A DNA stretch of 64,000 nt, from NCBI GenBank assembly GCA_023151255.1, contig JAKLJG010000001.1, forward strand, positions 297,599 to 361,598, read 5' to 3'. The translations under genes and the position numbers were made by a program. Every line of letters starts with the position of its first letter. Within the stretch, counting starts at the first letter, position 1. Shown piece by piece: positions 1 through 8,938 of this stretch. Under the pieces are notes generated by a model, which did not search any database, was not told where the DNA came from, and worked only from the letters and a program-made list of their open reading frames with translations. This DNA is from Cyclobacteriaceae bacterium. Lineage in GTDB: Bacteria; Bacteroidota; Bacteroidia; Cytophagales; Cyclobacteriaceae.

Positions 1-1155
1 CCGTTTTAAAGCATACACAGTAATGTTGGGGTCAGTACCCCGTTCAAAACGGAAGGAGGCATCGGTTTTTAAGCCGTGGTGCATTACCGTTCTGCGGATA
101 AAATCCGGTGCAAAGCAGGCGCTTTCGAGGAATACATTTTTTGTGGTGTTTGTTATTCCGGATTTGATTCCGCCAAACACACCGCCAATGCACATGGCTT
201 CGCCAGTGGCGTTGCAGATCATTAAATCGGAAGCTGTAAGTTTGCGTTCCTTTTTATCAAGCGTTATAAAGGGTGTACCGGCCGGCAGGGTTTGTACCAG
301 CACCTTGTTTCCGGCAATGGCATCGGCATCGAAGGCATGCAGGGGCTGGCCGGTTTCGTGTAACACATAATTGGTAATATCCACAATGTTGTTGATCGGG
401 GTTTGACCGATGGCCAGCAGGCGGTTCTTGAGCCACTCGGGCGATTCGGTTATGGTTACCCCGGATATGGTTAGGGCCGAATAGCGCGGACATGCTTCCG
501 GATTTTTTACCTCTACCGCAATGGGCAGGCTGTTGTTATCGGGTTTGAATGATTCAACAACCGGCCAGCGAACTTCCCTTTTTTTAGCGGCTTTAATATC
601 GCGGGCAACGCCCAGATGCGAGGCGGCATCGGCCCGGTTGGGGGTAAGGCCAATTTCGATGCGGTAGTCGGAGTACACCTTAAAAATTTCTGCTGCCGGT
701 GTGCCGTTGGCGGCTTTTGTATTAAGTACGATGATTCCTGCGTGATTGTCGCTGAGCCCGATCTCATCTTCTGCGCAGATCATGCCTTCGGATTTTTCAC
801 CGCGTATGTTAGCCGCTTTGATAGTGAATGGTTCGCCTTTGGTTGGATGGAGGGTTGTACCGGGCAGCGCTACGATAACTTTCTGGCCGGCTGCTACATT
901 GGCGGCTCCGCAAACAATCGAAAGCGACCGGTTCTGTCCTACATCAACGGTAGTGAGAGAAAGTTTATCGGCATTCGGATGTTTTACGCAGGTGAGTATT
1001 TCACCTACAACCAGTCCGTTTAACCCACCTTTAATGGTTTCGAAGGGTTCAACTGATTCAACTTCAAGCCCCGTGGCGGTTAGGATTTTGCCGAGATCTT
1101 CGGGGTTCTCAGCGATATCAATATAATCTTTAAGCCAATTGTAAGAGATGGTCAT
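1..1155 (-). CDS. pheT: Phenylalanine-tRNA ligase beta subunit, N-terminal 385 residues (3' end outside window)
   Basis: Charges tRNA-Phe as the beta chain of the cytoplasmic alpha2-beta2 synthetase. The frame read from the ATG at 1155 is open to base 1. It begins MTISYNWLKDYIDI, the usual PheT start, followed by the EMAP-like tRNA-binding domain (about residues 40-150, with HPNADKL and the CGAANV stretch) and then the B3/B4 domain (GVARDIKAAKKR; QPLHAFD near residue 250). Only about half of the usual ~800 residues lies inside the window. It follows the radC-DUF1684 pair on the same strand but is separated from it by a terminator hairpin, so it is probably transcribed on its own. Confidence 0.95.
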   Translation of the reverse strand, partial: MTISYNWLKDYIDIAENPEDLGKILTATGLEVESVEPFETIKGGLNGLVVGEILTCVKHPNADKLSLTTVDVGQNRSLSIVCGAANVAAGQKVIVALPGTTLHPTKGEPFTIKAANIRGEKSEGMICAEDEIGLSDNHAGIIVLNTKAANGTPAAEIFKVYSDYRIEIGLTPNRADAASHLGVARDIKAAKKREVRWPVVESFKPDNNSLPIAVEVKNPEACPRYSALTISGVTITESPEWLKNRLLAIGQTPINNIVDITNYVLHETGQPLHAFDADAIAGNKVLVQTLPAGTPFITLDKKERKLTASDLMICNATGEAMCIGGVFGGIKSGITNTTKNVFLESACFAPDFIRRTVMHHGLKTDASFRFERGTDPNITVYALKR

Positions 1156-1163
1156 AGTGCTAT

Positions 1164-1190
1164 AAAAATTACCCCGAAGTAGTTCGGGGT
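1164..1190 (-). terminator. Rho-independent terminator after the radC-DUF1684 operon
   Basis: A perfect 8-bp stem (ACCCCGAA / TTCGGGGT, loop of 4) at 1171-1190 is followed on the minus strand by a T-rich run. It lies between the end of the DUF1684 gene and the start of pheT. Confidence 0.75.
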
Positions 1191-1226
1191 ACCGGCTTCA
1201 AAAATAAGACTTTGGTGTTACATGGC

Positions 1227-1844
1227 CTATTTCATGTAATTCATTTCACCGGCTGTGATGGGTATGGACAACAGGTTTTCACGCGGAGGCAGGGGGCATG
1301 AATAGTTTTCGTTGTAAGCGCAGTACGGATTGTACGCTTCGTTGAAGTCGAGTGTGATTGTGCTGCTACCCTTTACCTTTTTTACATCAAGATACCGGCC
1401 GGCTCCATAGGTTTCGCGGGCGCTGGTGGCATCGCCAAAAGCCAGGAACAAGGTGCCGCGGTAGGGGCCTATGTCCATGAGTTCAAGTATCAGCAACCGG
1501 TTGTTCACACCATTTAACGTAAACTCGGCATAGCCGTATTCGATGTATTTTTTTTCCTGCCCATCGCTGGTGGGTAATACTACCACCTTTCTTTGTTGGA
1601 TGGGGATGAGCCTGGCCTGAATACGGAAGGCCGGATCAACCGGGTAATAGGTAAGTCCTTTGAAAGATTGGAGATGGTCTTTGAAAGGTGATTCGGGTGA
1701 AGTGCGCAGGTACTGATCTTTTTCTTTCCTGGCCTTTTCAATGGTGTTAATGTAATCCGACTGATTGTTTCCGATGAAGGAGTATAGGACCGCAGCCGTA
1801 GCTACTACACCAACTACAAAAATCATGACCTTTTTTGCGCTCAT
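1227..1844 (-). CDS. DUF1684 family membrane-anchored or secreted protein
   Basis: A 205-residue protein with one hydrophobic segment at residues 6-25 (signal peptide or anchor). The body carries the DUF1684 signature: YGAGRYLD, then LDFNEAYNPYCAYNENYSC and a PLPPRENLL tail ending in AGEMNY. The family's biochemical role is unknown; the conserved Asn/Tyr/Cys cluster suggests a folded binding domain, which is inference. Its ATG overlaps the radC stop by 4 bp (ATGA), so the two are almost certainly co-transcribed and coupled. A terminator follows. Confidence 0.85.
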   Translation of the reverse strand: MSAKKVMIFVVGVVATAAVLYSFIGNNQSDYINTIEKARKEKDQYLRTSPESPFKDHLQSFKGLTYYPVDPAFRIQARLIPIQQRKVVVLPTSDGQEKKYIEYGYAEFTLNGVNNRLLILELMDIGPYRGTLFLAFGDATSARETYGAGRYLDVKKVKGSSTITLDFNEAYNPYCAYNENYSCPLPPRENLLSIPITAGEMNYMK

Positions 1845-2542
1845 AGCATTCCTTCATCTGCAAAGCTAAAGTAATCCTTGCCGGCAATAATCAGGTGGTC
1901 GGTAAGGGTAATGTCCAGCAACCTGGCGCTCTCTTTAAGTTTTTTGGTAAGGTCAACATCCTGCTGACTGGGAGTAAGGTTGCCCGAAGGATGGTTATGC
2001 GCAACGATGATGGCGCTGGCGAGTTCTTCCAGCGCGGTTTTGAAAATAATTTTTGGGTCGGCTACGGTGCCGTGTACGCCACCCTGGCTTACCTGCTGTA
2101 TTTTAATGAGCCGGCTTGCCCGGTTAAGCAACAGTACCCAAAATTCTTCATGGGGTTTATCCATCAGGTTACTTTTTAACAAGGCATAGGCCTCAGTTGA
2201 TGAGGTTACCTTTGGTTTTTCAGCACCACTGGTTTCTTTTCTTCTGCGCCCCAGTTCAAGTGCACTGATGATGGTAATGGCTTTTGCCCGGCCGATGCCT
2301 TTTATTTTCATCAGATCGTTAACCGATAACCGGGCCAGGTCGTCAAGGTTGTTGTTTACAGTTTGTAAAATGTTTTTGGCCAGATCAACTGCGCTGGTGG
2401 AGGCGGTGCCGGTTCCCAAAAGGATGGCGATGAGTTCGGCATCGGTAAGGGCGGCCGTTCCTTTTAACAACAATTTCTCCCGCGGCCGGTCTTCTGCGGC
2501 CCAGTTTTTAATGTTCAGAAACCCGGGTTGGTTCTTCTTCAT
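1841..2542 (-). CDS. radC: RadC family JAB-domain protein (UPF0758)
   Basis: 233 residues. The N-terminal third contains a helix-hairpin-helix (IKGIGRAKAITIISALELGRR begins near residue 82 and is close to other HhH proteins). The C-terminal MPN/JAB domain holds the metal motif AHNHPSGNLTPSQQD, with both His, the Ser and the terminal Asp. JAB proteins of this type are presumed metallo-isopeptidases or nucleases; the old DNA-repair role of RadC is not established. It is the first gene of a two-gene operon with DUF1684 downstream (4-bp overlap). Confidence 0.93.
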   Translation of the reverse strand: MKKNQPGFLNIKNWAAEDRPREKLLLKGTAALTDAELIAILLGTGTASTSAVDLAKNILQTVNNNLDDLARLSVNDLMKIKGIGRAKAITIISALELGRRRKETSGAEKPKVTSSTEAYALLKSNLMDKPHEEFWVLLLNRASRLIKIQQVSQGGVHGTVADPKIIFKTALEELASAIIVAHNHPSGNLTPSQQDVDLTKKLKESARLLDITLTDHLIIAGKDYFSFADEGML

Positions 2543-2545
2543 CTC

Positions 2546-2584
2546 CTAAAAATAAAAAGACCCGGAGGTTTTTACTTCCGGGTC
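2546..2584 (-). terminator. Rho-independent terminator of rpsT
   Basis: GACCCGGA at 2559-2566 pairs perfectly with TCCGGGTC at 2577-2584. On the minus strand the stem is followed by a T-rich run (TTTTTATTTTT). It lies directly downstream of rpsT. Confidence 0.85.
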
Positions 2585-2605
2585 GGCAAATACGTTTCAG
2601 TAAGG

Positions 2606-2860
2606 TTACTTCAATGCGTTTACCTTTTTGGCGAGTTTCGATTTCTGGTTGGCTGCTTTTTTCCAGTGAATGATATTCTTTTTTGCCAGCCTGTCAATCA
2701 TGGAAGAAACCTCTTTTAATAGAGCTTCCGCCTCGGTTTTGGTCGTGGTGGTCTTTAATTTCTTGATTAAGGTACGTGTTGATTTGTGCTGATACCGGTT
2801 CCGTACACGCTTGGCCTCATTGGCCCGTATCCTCTTTTCTGCCGATTTGTGATTCGCCAT
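2606..2860 (-). CDS. rpsT: 30S ribosomal protein S20
   Basis: 84 residues beginning MANHKSAEKRIRANEAKRVR, the canonical S20 N-terminus, which fixes the start at 2860 although the frame is open further upstream. It is a highly basic helical protein that binds 16S rRNA in the 30S body. It has its own promoter (TAnnTTTG box) and its own terminator, so it is monocistronic, as is common for rpsT. Confidence 0.97.
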   Translation of the reverse strand: MANHKSAEKRIRANEAKRVRNRYQHKSTRTLIKKLKTTTTKTEAEALLKEVSSMIDRLAKKNIIHWKKAANQKSKLAKKVNALK

Positions 2861-2889
2861 AGTGTTTTTTCGATGCTTTTTAAGGGTGG

Positions 2890-2920
2890 CAAAGGTAATT
2901 CTATCGGGCCGAATTGCCAA
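2890..2920 (-). promoter_or_regulatory. Bacteroidota-type promoter of rpsT
   Basis: On the minus strand a TTG (complement of 2918-2920) is followed after 20 bases by TACCTTTG (2890-2897). This matches the phylum's -33 TTG / -7 TAnnTTTG consensus, 30 bases before the S20 start codon. Confidence 0.65.
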
Positions 2921-2930
2921 GCCAGACCTT

Positions 2931-4526
2931 TCAATTCCGGAAGTTTCCTTTAAAAAGGAGTTTTATAGCCGGATCAAGTTCAAGATTAACCGGCTTAAAA
3001 TCGACCGGAATGCTGATTTTCGTGCTTTTCTGATTGATTTTGACAGTTTTAATGACCGGCTCGCCCGTACTGTTGTGAACGGCTACTTCCAGGTTCAAAT
3101 CAAATAGCCTTCCCGGCTGAACCTGATCGATGGTAAGCGCAATGGCTCTTGCAGCTGGGTTATATACCCATTGAACGGTTAGCTCGGGCAGGTTTGTTTC
3201 TTCCAGCCATTGACTGAAAAAGACAGTCAATGGTTTTCCGGAGGCCTCCTCCATTACCTGCCTGAAATCGCTGCTCAGTGCGTTTGAGTTTTGGTAGCGT
3301 ATGTAGTAGTTGCGAATGCCCGTCCAAAAAGCTGAGTCTCCCACTTCCTGGCGCAGCATGTGCAACACCCAACCACCCCGTTGATAAACGTGGGGCGAAA
3401 GCAATTTCGGGTAATCGGTAATGCGGGTGTCAATAACAGGGGCCGGTGCACGTGTGCAATGCTGTATTACCGTGGTGCGGTCGCGTTGTAATCCTTGCTT
3501 TAAGGCATCAACTCCGTAGGTGAACTCATTATACACATGCGTAAAGTAGGTGGCAAATCCTTCGCTTAGCCATACATGGTGCCAGTCGTTTTCGGATGCA
3601 GAGTTGCCAAACCACTGGTGGGCAATTTCGTGAGCAATCAGGTTTTCGATTTCGCCTTTGCCGGTTACTGAATTCTCGTAATAAAAAATGTTGCTGGCAT
3701 TTTCCATGCCTCCGTAAATGGTGGTGGATTGCACGTTGGCCAGTTTTTCGTATGGGTACGGCCCGATAAACCGATTAAAAAAATCGAGCACCTTCACGGC
3801 CGGCTGGTAGTCTGAAAATCCGGCTTCTTTGTTTTGCGGATAGACCCAGCTTTCAACAGGGATGTTGCCAACCATACCAGCCTGCTGCATGGCAAAGCGG
3901 GCTACACCAATTACCATTACTTTGGTTGGGATGTCAACTTCTTCACGCCAGTGGGTAAGTTTTTGTTTGCCGTTGAGAACATTTTGCTCCACCCGAGTGC
4001 CATTGGCTACCACATCATAATGAGGCGGGGCGATTACGATAAACTCAACTTTTGCTTTTTCGTAGGGATGATCGATGGTAGGCAGCCAGTTGCGGGCACG
4101 GTCGGGCCAGTTGTCGCCAAAGAAGGTGCGCTCGCCAAATTTATTTTTTGAGATGATGAGGCCGTCCTGTGGGATGCCTGTATACGTGATGGTTAACTGA
4201 AGCTCGTTACCGGGCCCTGCTTCTGCCGGCAGCAGAATTTTTAAGCGGTTGTTTCGGTGCGAAAAAATTGCTTGCCTAATACCAACACGCACTTCGTTTA
4301 CGGTCATGCCTTTTTCATGCACCGGTTGAATTAAATCCAGTTCAACCTCACGAATAGCCTTTTTTACCGACAGCAGGATGGTGGCCTGGCCTGCGATGCG
4401 GTCAGTGGTGTCGTTCAGTTCAATGCGGAAGATGTATTTTTTTATGTCGATGGATTCGTTACGGGGATAGTTGTCGGCAACGGAGCCTGTAACAATAGAA
4501 AGTAAAATCAGAATACGGTATAACAT
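2931..4526 (-). CDS. M1 family (gluzincin) metallo-aminopeptidase, exported
   Basis: 531 residues. A short signal peptide (MLYRILILLSIVTGSVA) is followed by an M1 N-terminal beta domain and a thermolysin-like catalytic domain. The exopeptidase motif GGMEN is at residues 272-276. The zinc motif HEIAH is at 299-303 with the third ligand Glu322 in WLSEGF, which fits HEXXH-x18-E. At 531 residues it lacks the C-terminal helical domain of 800-900-residue M1 enzymes. Likely a periplasmic or surface aminopeptidase for peptide scavenging. Divergent from the next gene. Confidence 0.9.
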   Translation of the reverse strand: MLYRILILLSIVTGSVADNYPRNESIDIKKYIFRIELNDTTDRIAGQATILLSVKKAIREVELDLIQPVHEKGMTVNEVRVGIRQAIFSHRNNRLKILLPAEAGPGNELQLTITYTGIPQDGLIISKNKFGERTFFGDNWPDRARNWLPTIDHPYEKAKVEFIVIAPPHYDVVANGTRVEQNVLNGKQKLTHWREEVDIPTKVMVIGVARFAMQQAGMVGNIPVESWVYPQNKEAGFSDYQPAVKVLDFFNRFIGPYPYEKLANVQSTTIYGGMENASNIFYYENSVTGKGEIENLIAHEIAHQWFGNSASENDWHHVWLSEGFATYFTHVYNEFTYGVDALKQGLQRDRTTVIQHCTRAPAPVIDTRITDYPKLLSPHVYQRGGWVLHMLRQEVGDSAFWTGIRNYYIRYQNSNALSSDFRQVMEEASGKPLTVFFSQWLEETNLPELTVQWVYNPAARAIALTIDQVQPGRLFDLNLEVAVHNSTGEPVIKTVKINQKSTKISIPVDFKPVNLELDPAIKLLFKGNFRN

Positions 4527-4559
4527 GCGAGTTTGGTATTTCGGTGTAAATTAACGGTT

Positions 4560-5525
4560 GTGAGAAAAGTTTTCAACGGTTTACTGATTCTTGCTTTGCT
4601 GCTGCTCGGCAACTGGGGTTTTTATGCACACCGGCAGATCAACCGGCTGGCTGTTTTTACGTTGCCTGCTCCGTTAATCGGTTTTTACAAAAAGCACATC
4701 AACTATATTTCAGAAGCTGCAGTAAATCCTGATAAAAGGCGCTTTGCCCTTCCGGATGAAGGGCCCCGCCATTATATTGATATTGATCATTTTGGCGACA
4801 GTGCCGTGTACACTATGCCGAGGTATTGGAAGGATGCGGTGGAAAAATACGGTGAAGACACGCTTCATGCTTATGGTGTATTGCCCTGGCATATCGCTGT
4901 TGTTTATTACCGGTTGCGCGATGCTTTTTTGATAAAAGATCCGCAGCGGATACTAAGCCTGTCGGCTGATCTGGGTCACTACATTGCCGATGCGCATGTG
5001 CCCTTGCATACTACTGAAAATTACAATGGCCAGCTTACCGGGCAGGAGGGCATTCATGCCTTTTGGGAGTCGCGTGTACCGGAGTTACTGTCAGCAGAGT
5101 ATGATTTTTTTGTGGGCAAGGCTGAGTATATTTCAAATCCGCAGCTAAAGGCGTGGGAAGCCGTGGTGGCATCGCACCGTGAAGTGGATTCAGTGCTGTT
5201 GATTGAGCAGCGGCTTACGCGGCAGTTTGGCGAACGTAAATTTTCGTTCGAAACCAAGGGCAAGCAAACGGTTAAAGTGTATTCCATTGACTTTTCTAAA
5301 GCCTATCACCAGGCCCTTAACGGGATGGTGGAGCGACAAATGCGCGGAGCCGTAAAAATGATTGGCGATTTCTGGTATAGTGCGTGGCTTGATGCCGGCC
5401 AGCCGGATGTGAAGGAACTGATGAAGTACCAGCCTACTGAAGCTGAGTTGGAACAACGAAGGAAAGAGGTTGAGGAATTAAAACAACAGCGCGTAAAGGC
5501 ACGTGAGCATGATAATGACAATTAG
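4560..5525 (+). CDS. S1/P1 nuclease / zinc-dependent phospholipase C fold protein
   Basis: About 321 residues from a GTG at 4560; a TTG at 4533 in the same frame is possible but adds a poor n-region. An N-terminal hydrophobic signal (LLILALLLLGNWGFYAH) precedes a helical domain rich in His and Asp. HYIDIDHFGD, HYIADAHVPLHTTENYNGQ and GIHAFWESRVPE look like the trinuclear-zinc ligand sets of the S1/P1-PLC superfamily (family inference). The C-terminus is charged and coiled. Substrate unknown: either nucleic acid or phospholipid would fit. Probably secreted. Confidence 0.75.
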   Translation: MRKVFNGLLILALLLLGNWGFYAHRQINRLAVFTLPAPLIGFYKKHINYISEAAVNPDKRRFALPDEGPRHYIDIDHFGDSAVYTMPRYWKDAVEKYGEDTLHAYGVLPWHIAVVYYRLRDAFLIKDPQRILSLSADLGHYIADAHVPLHTTENYNGQLTGQEGIHAFWESRVPELLSAEYDFFVGKAEYISNPQLKAWEAVVASHREVDSVLLIEQRLTRQFGERKFSFETKGKQTVKVYSIDFSKAYHQALNGMVERQMRGAVKMIGDFWYSAWLDAGQPDVKELMKYQPTEAELEQRRKEVEELKQQRVKAREHDNDN

Positions 5526-5528
5526 TTA

Positions 5529-5577
5529 CGGATTTCGAGCTACGAGTTTCCAGGCTTACTCGTGGCTCCGAAATTCG
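5529..5577. repeat. Intergenic imperfect inverted repeat between convergent genes
   Basis: The left arm (5529-5547, containing ATTTCGAGCTACGAGT) pairs imperfectly with the right arm (5558-5577, ACTCGTGGCTCCGAAAT). It sits between two convergent genes, so it may act as a bidirectional terminator; neither side has a strong T-tract next to it. It resembles dispersed Bacteroidota intergenic repeats. Confidence 0.5.
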
Positions 5578-5623
5578 CAACCCATAATTTTTAATTCTTC
5601 ACAGGATGATACACCTCCGTTAT

Positions 5624-6166
5624 TTATTGCGCAGTATCCTTTTTCGCTTCAGCAATTTCTTTCAGGTGGTTCAGGTTGTAATCGAAGGCTTTGTTCATTT
5701 CAGGTTTCATAAGCAGAGCGCCCATCAGCCGCATAAACGGGTTCATGCCCATATCGGCTTCAAAGCCGGTAGTGACGTTGGTTCCTTGCCCTTCGGGCTC
5801 AAAGGTGTACCACGATTGGGCCGTACCTTGTTCCATAAAGTCGAGATCCATTTTTACGGATTTGTCGGGTATGCTTTCGGTGATCGTCATTTTGCCTTTA
5901 CCTGATTTTTTACCGTCCCACTCAGAGACTGCACCGGCACCGGCTTTAATGTTCCCGTAGTTAACGGTCATGTCATCTTTGTACAGGTTATTCCAATACG
6001 ACCAGGACGGATGTCTTTCCAGGTTATTTACTTCTTCAAAGACATAGCCGGATGGGGCGTTAATAAAGATGGAGCGCGTAACTTGAATTTTGGAAGGCAG
6101 GAAGAAGCCGACTATTACCAAAACCACAATAAGGCCTGCCAGTGCAAGCAAAACTTTCTTTACCAT
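5624..6166 (-). CDS. SRPBCC (START/polyketide-cyclase fold) membrane-anchored protein
   Basis: 180 residues from the ATG at 6166; a GTG at 6190 would add eight residues. One N-terminal transmembrane helix (VLLALAGLIVVLVIVGFFLP) is followed by a helix-grip domain: RSIFINAPSGYVFEEVNNLERHPSW, then a strand pattern ending in a long C-terminal helix. Such domains bind hydrophobic ligands in a cavity; the ligand cannot be told from sequence. Monocistronic and convergent with the S1/P1-type gene. Confidence 0.8.
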   Translation of the reverse strand: MVKKVLLALAGLIVVLVIVGFFLPSKIQVTRSIFINAPSGYVFEEVNNLERHPSWSYWNNLYKDDMTVNYGNIKAGAGAVSEWDGKKSGKGKMTITESIPDKSVKMDLDFMEQGTAQSWYTFEPEGQGTNVTTGFEADMGMNPFMRLMGALLMKPEMNKAFDYNLNHLKEIAEAKKDTAQ

Positions 6167-6272
6167 AGATGAAGGGCTTTTTGTTTTCACGAAATTATCA
6201 AAATATACTGTGCAAATGCTTGGTATTCTGTTTAAAAATTCAAAATTTTAGATGAACCAAATCTAATCCGTC

Positions 6273-6728
6273 ATGAGCTTAACCGATTCCAGCCATATCC
6301 ATGTTAATTACGGCCTGCGTGTAGCCGCGGGGCTTATTGTTTATTTCCTTATAATGAAATTTGCCGGGTTGCTGCATGTGGTTGAATTGCGCCTGTTAAA
6401 CCTGGTAATCCTGGTGGCCGGTATCTACATGGCGCTGAAGAAATTTCAGCACACCCACGGTGAGCATATTAACTACTTCCGGGCACTGGTAACCGGTGTG
6501 GCAACGGGCGCCATTGCTTCGCTGGTGTTTGCCGGATTTCTGTTTGTGTATGTGTCGTTTCTGGATGCGGAACTGATGCAGTATATTATTGAAAACGAAC
6601 CTATGGGCAGGTTTCTTAATCCCTACATTGCGTCATTTATTGTGGCGCTCGAAGGCGTATTCTCCGGCCTGCTTGTAACGTTTGTATTGATTAACTACAT
6701 CAATACAGACGAGCCTTCGGCAGGTTGA
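6273..6728 (+). CDS. DUF4199 family membrane protein
   Basis: 151 residues with four predicted transmembrane helices (about 15-33, 37-55, 72-95 and 120-143) and short loops, the DUF4199 layout found almost only in Bacteroidota. No catalytic motif is visible and the function is unknown. A strong terminator follows at 6753, so it is a single-gene unit. Confidence 0.8.
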   Translation: MSLTDSSHIHVNYGLRVAAGLIVYFLIMKFAGLLHVVELRLLNLVILVAGIYMALKKFQHTHGEHINYFRALVTGVATGAIASLVFAGFLFVYVSFLDAELMQYIIENEPMGRFLNPYIASFIVALEGVFSGLLVTFVLINYINTDEPSAG

Positions 6729-6752
6729 GCTATTGTTGATTAACATCCGTGG

Positions 6753-6785
6753 CCCGGCAGGTTTTTTAAACCTCCCGGGTTTTTT
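6753..6785 (+). terminator. Rho-independent terminator after the DUF4199 gene
   Basis: A 12-bp stem with one mismatch (CCCGGCAGGTTT / AAACCTCCCGGG) is followed by six T. The T-tract runs straight into the promoter box of the next gene. Confidence 0.85.
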
Positions 6786-6792
6786 ACTTTTG
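6785..6792 (+). promoter_or_regulatory. -7 promoter box of the aminopeptidase P gene
   Basis: TACTTTTG matches TAnnTTTG and lies 13 bases before the ATG at 6806, giving a very short leader. It directly abuts the upstream terminator's T-tract. Confidence 0.55.
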
Positions 6793-6805
6793 ATGAATTA
6801 CTACT

Positions 6806-8104
6806 ATGCGATACAAGAAAATCAACAAACAACTGTTTATTGACAACCGCAAACGTCTGGTAAAGGAGTTCAAACCAAACTCAGTGGCAGTTTTCAACTC
6901 CAACGACATCATGCCTACCAATGCCGATGGCACGATGAAGTTCAGGCAGAACAGCGACCTGTTTTATCTGACCGGGGTTGACCAGGAAGAATCCATCCTC
7001 GTGATCTGTCCGGATTACCCGGATAAAAAAATGCGCGAAGTGTTATTCCTGCGCGAAACCAACGACACCATCGCCATATGGGAAGGGCATAAACTTACCA
7101 AACAAGAAGCGCGCGAACTGACCGGCATTGAAACGGTGCTGTGGACTTCTGAGTTTAACCGCGTTTTTAATACCATGATGGTGATGGGTGGTGTTGAGTA
7201 TGTGTACCTCAATACCAACGAACACTACCGGGCCGATGTAGTGGTACAAACCCGCGACAGCCGGTTTATTGCCTGGTGCAAGGAGAGGTATCCGCTGCAT
7301 AAATATGAACGTGTGGCGCCCATTATGTCGGAACTGCGAGCCATCAAATCGAGATATGAAATTGAACTGATGCAGCAGGCCTGCAACATTACTGCCAGTG
7401 CCTTTAAACGTATTTTAAAGTTTGTTAAGCCGGGCGTTAAGGAATATGAAATTGAGGCCGAGTTTATGCATGAATTTCTGCGGCACGGTTCACGCGGCTT
7501 TGCCTATGAGCCCATTATTGCCAGCGGGGCCAATTCGTGCGTACTACATTACATTCAAAACGATAAAGTTTGCAAGGCAGGGGATGTGCTCTTGCTTGAT
7601 GTGGGTGCCGAGTACGCCAACTATAATGCCGACATGACACGTACCATTCCGGTAAACGGGCGGTTTACCAAACGGCAGAAAGATGTGTACAACGCGGTGT
7701 TACGTGTAAAGCGTGCTGCGTACCAGTTGCTACGGCCCGGCACAATGTATTTCGATTACCATAAAGAGGTGCAGAAAATTATGGAGAGCGAACTGCTGAA
7801 ACTTAAACTGATCGATAAAACCGACATCAAAAAACAATCACCCGAAAAGCCGGCCTTTATGAAGTACTTTATGCACGGTACAGGTCATCATTTAGGGTTG
7901 GATGTTCATGATACCGGTAATATGTTCGCCAAAATGAAGGAAGGCATGGTGTGGACGGTGGAGCCGGGCATTTATATAAAGGAAGAAGGACTAGGTATCC
8001 GCCTGGAGAACAATGTGGTAATAACCAAAAACGGCCTTCACGACTTAATGAAAAACATCCCGATTGAAGCTGACGAGATTGAAGACCTGATGCATTCAAA
8101 ATGA
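6806..8104 (+). CDS. pepP: Xaa-Pro aminopeptidase (M24B, aminopeptidase P)
   Basis: 432 residues. The N-terminal AMP_N domain (about 1-135) precedes a pita-bread catalytic domain. Visible metal-ligand regions are LLLDVGAEYANYNADMTRT (two Asp), HGTGHHLGLDVHD (His), VEPGIYI (Glu) and GIRLENNVV (Glu). It removes N-terminal residues preceding proline, in the cytoplasm (no signal peptide). Its stop overlaps the start of the DUF4198 gene by 4 bp (ATGA), implying coupling. Confidence 0.93.
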   Translation: MRYKKINKQLFIDNRKRLVKEFKPNSVAVFNSNDIMPTNADGTMKFRQNSDLFYLTGVDQEESILVICPDYPDKKMREVLFLRETNDTIAIWEGHKLTKQEARELTGIETVLWTSEFNRVFNTMMVMGGVEYVYLNTNEHYRADVVVQTRDSRFIAWCKERYPLHKYERVAPIMSELRAIKSRYEIELMQQACNITASAFKRILKFVKPGVKEYEIEAEFMHEFLRHGSRGFAYEPIIASGANSCVLHYIQNDKVCKAGDVLLLDVGAEYANYNADMTRTIPVNGRFTKRQKDVYNAVLRVKRAAYQLLRPGTMYFDYHKEVQKIMESELLKLKLIDKTDIKKQSPEKPAFMKYFMHGTGHHLGLDVHDTGNMFAKMKEGMVWTVEPGIYIKEEGLGIRLENNVVITKNGLHDLMKNIPIEADEIEDLMHSK

Positions 8105-8898
8105 GTCGTGCTCGAATTCTTGCGCTCACTTCTGTTTTACTGATAAGCCTGCTGGCGTACGCCCATGAGTTCTGGCTGCAGCCCGATAAGTTTCTGTTTC
8201 AGAAAGGCGAGGTGTTAAAACTGAACTTTATGGTGGGCGAGGATTTTACCGGTGCGCGATGGGACCTGAAAAGGCACCGGCTCGTGCGGTTTGATTATCA
8301 TGTAGGAAACTATTCCAACGGGTTAATTGAAGAGGTTGTACCGGGCGAAGGAAACAATCTGGAAATGAAACTGGAGCGAGAAGGCACACACCTGTTTGTG
8401 ATGCAAACCAACAACGCCTTTATTGAACTGGAAGCTGAAAAGTTTAATGCTTATTTAAAAGAGGATGGCCTTGATGACATCATGGAATATCGTGTCAAAA
8501 CCAACACGCAGGATAAAGGTGCAAAGGAATACTACCAACGCAGCGCCAAGTTGCTGGTGCAGGTAGGCAATACAACCGATGACACATTTAGAAAAATCGC
8601 GGGCACCCCGATTGAAATCATTCCGCTAAAAAATCCCTATGCGCTAAAGCCGGGCGCTGAAATGAAATTTCAGGTGGTGTTTGAAGGTAAACCACTGGCC
8701 TTTGCACTGGTAAAAGTGTGGAACCGGAAAGACAACCGTACCACCGTTCAGAACATCTACACCGGGAAAGACGGCACCCTTACAACCCGGTTAAGCAGCA
8801 CCGGCATGTGGATGGTGAGCTGTGTGAAGATGGTGCCGGCTAGAGAGGCCGGTGCCGACTGGCAAAGCTATTGGGGGAGTTTGGTTTTTGGGTTTTGA
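8101..8898 (+). CDS. DUF4198 family exported protein
   Basis: 265 residues with a signal peptide (ILALTSVLLISLLAYAHEFWLQPDKF). The mature protein starting at the AHEFWL motif is typical of DUF4198 (NikM-like) proteins, often linked to metal uptake. The N-terminal His just after cleavage could bind a metal, as in NikM/CbiK-type proteins (inference). A C-terminal beta-sandwich is suggested by KPGAEMKFQVVFEGKPLAFALVKVW. Coupled to pepP; no transporter gene is adjacent, so the metal role is unproven. Confidence 0.75.
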   Translation: MSRARILALTSVLLISLLAYAHEFWLQPDKFLFQKGEVLKLNFMVGEDFTGARWDLKRHRLVRFDYHVGNYSNGLIEEVVPGEGNNLEMKLEREGTHLFVMQTNNAFIELEAEKFNAYLKEDGLDDIMEYRVKTNTQDKGAKEYYQRSAKLLVQVGNTTDDTFRKIAGTPIEIIPLKNPYALKPGAEMKFQVVFEGKPLAFALVKVWNRKDNRTTVQNIYTGKDGTLTTRLSSTGMWMVSCVKMVPAREAGADWQSYWGSLVFGF

Positions 8899-8938
8899 TG
8901 ATTTGATTTACGATTTTGAAGTTAGTTAAGTTATTGTA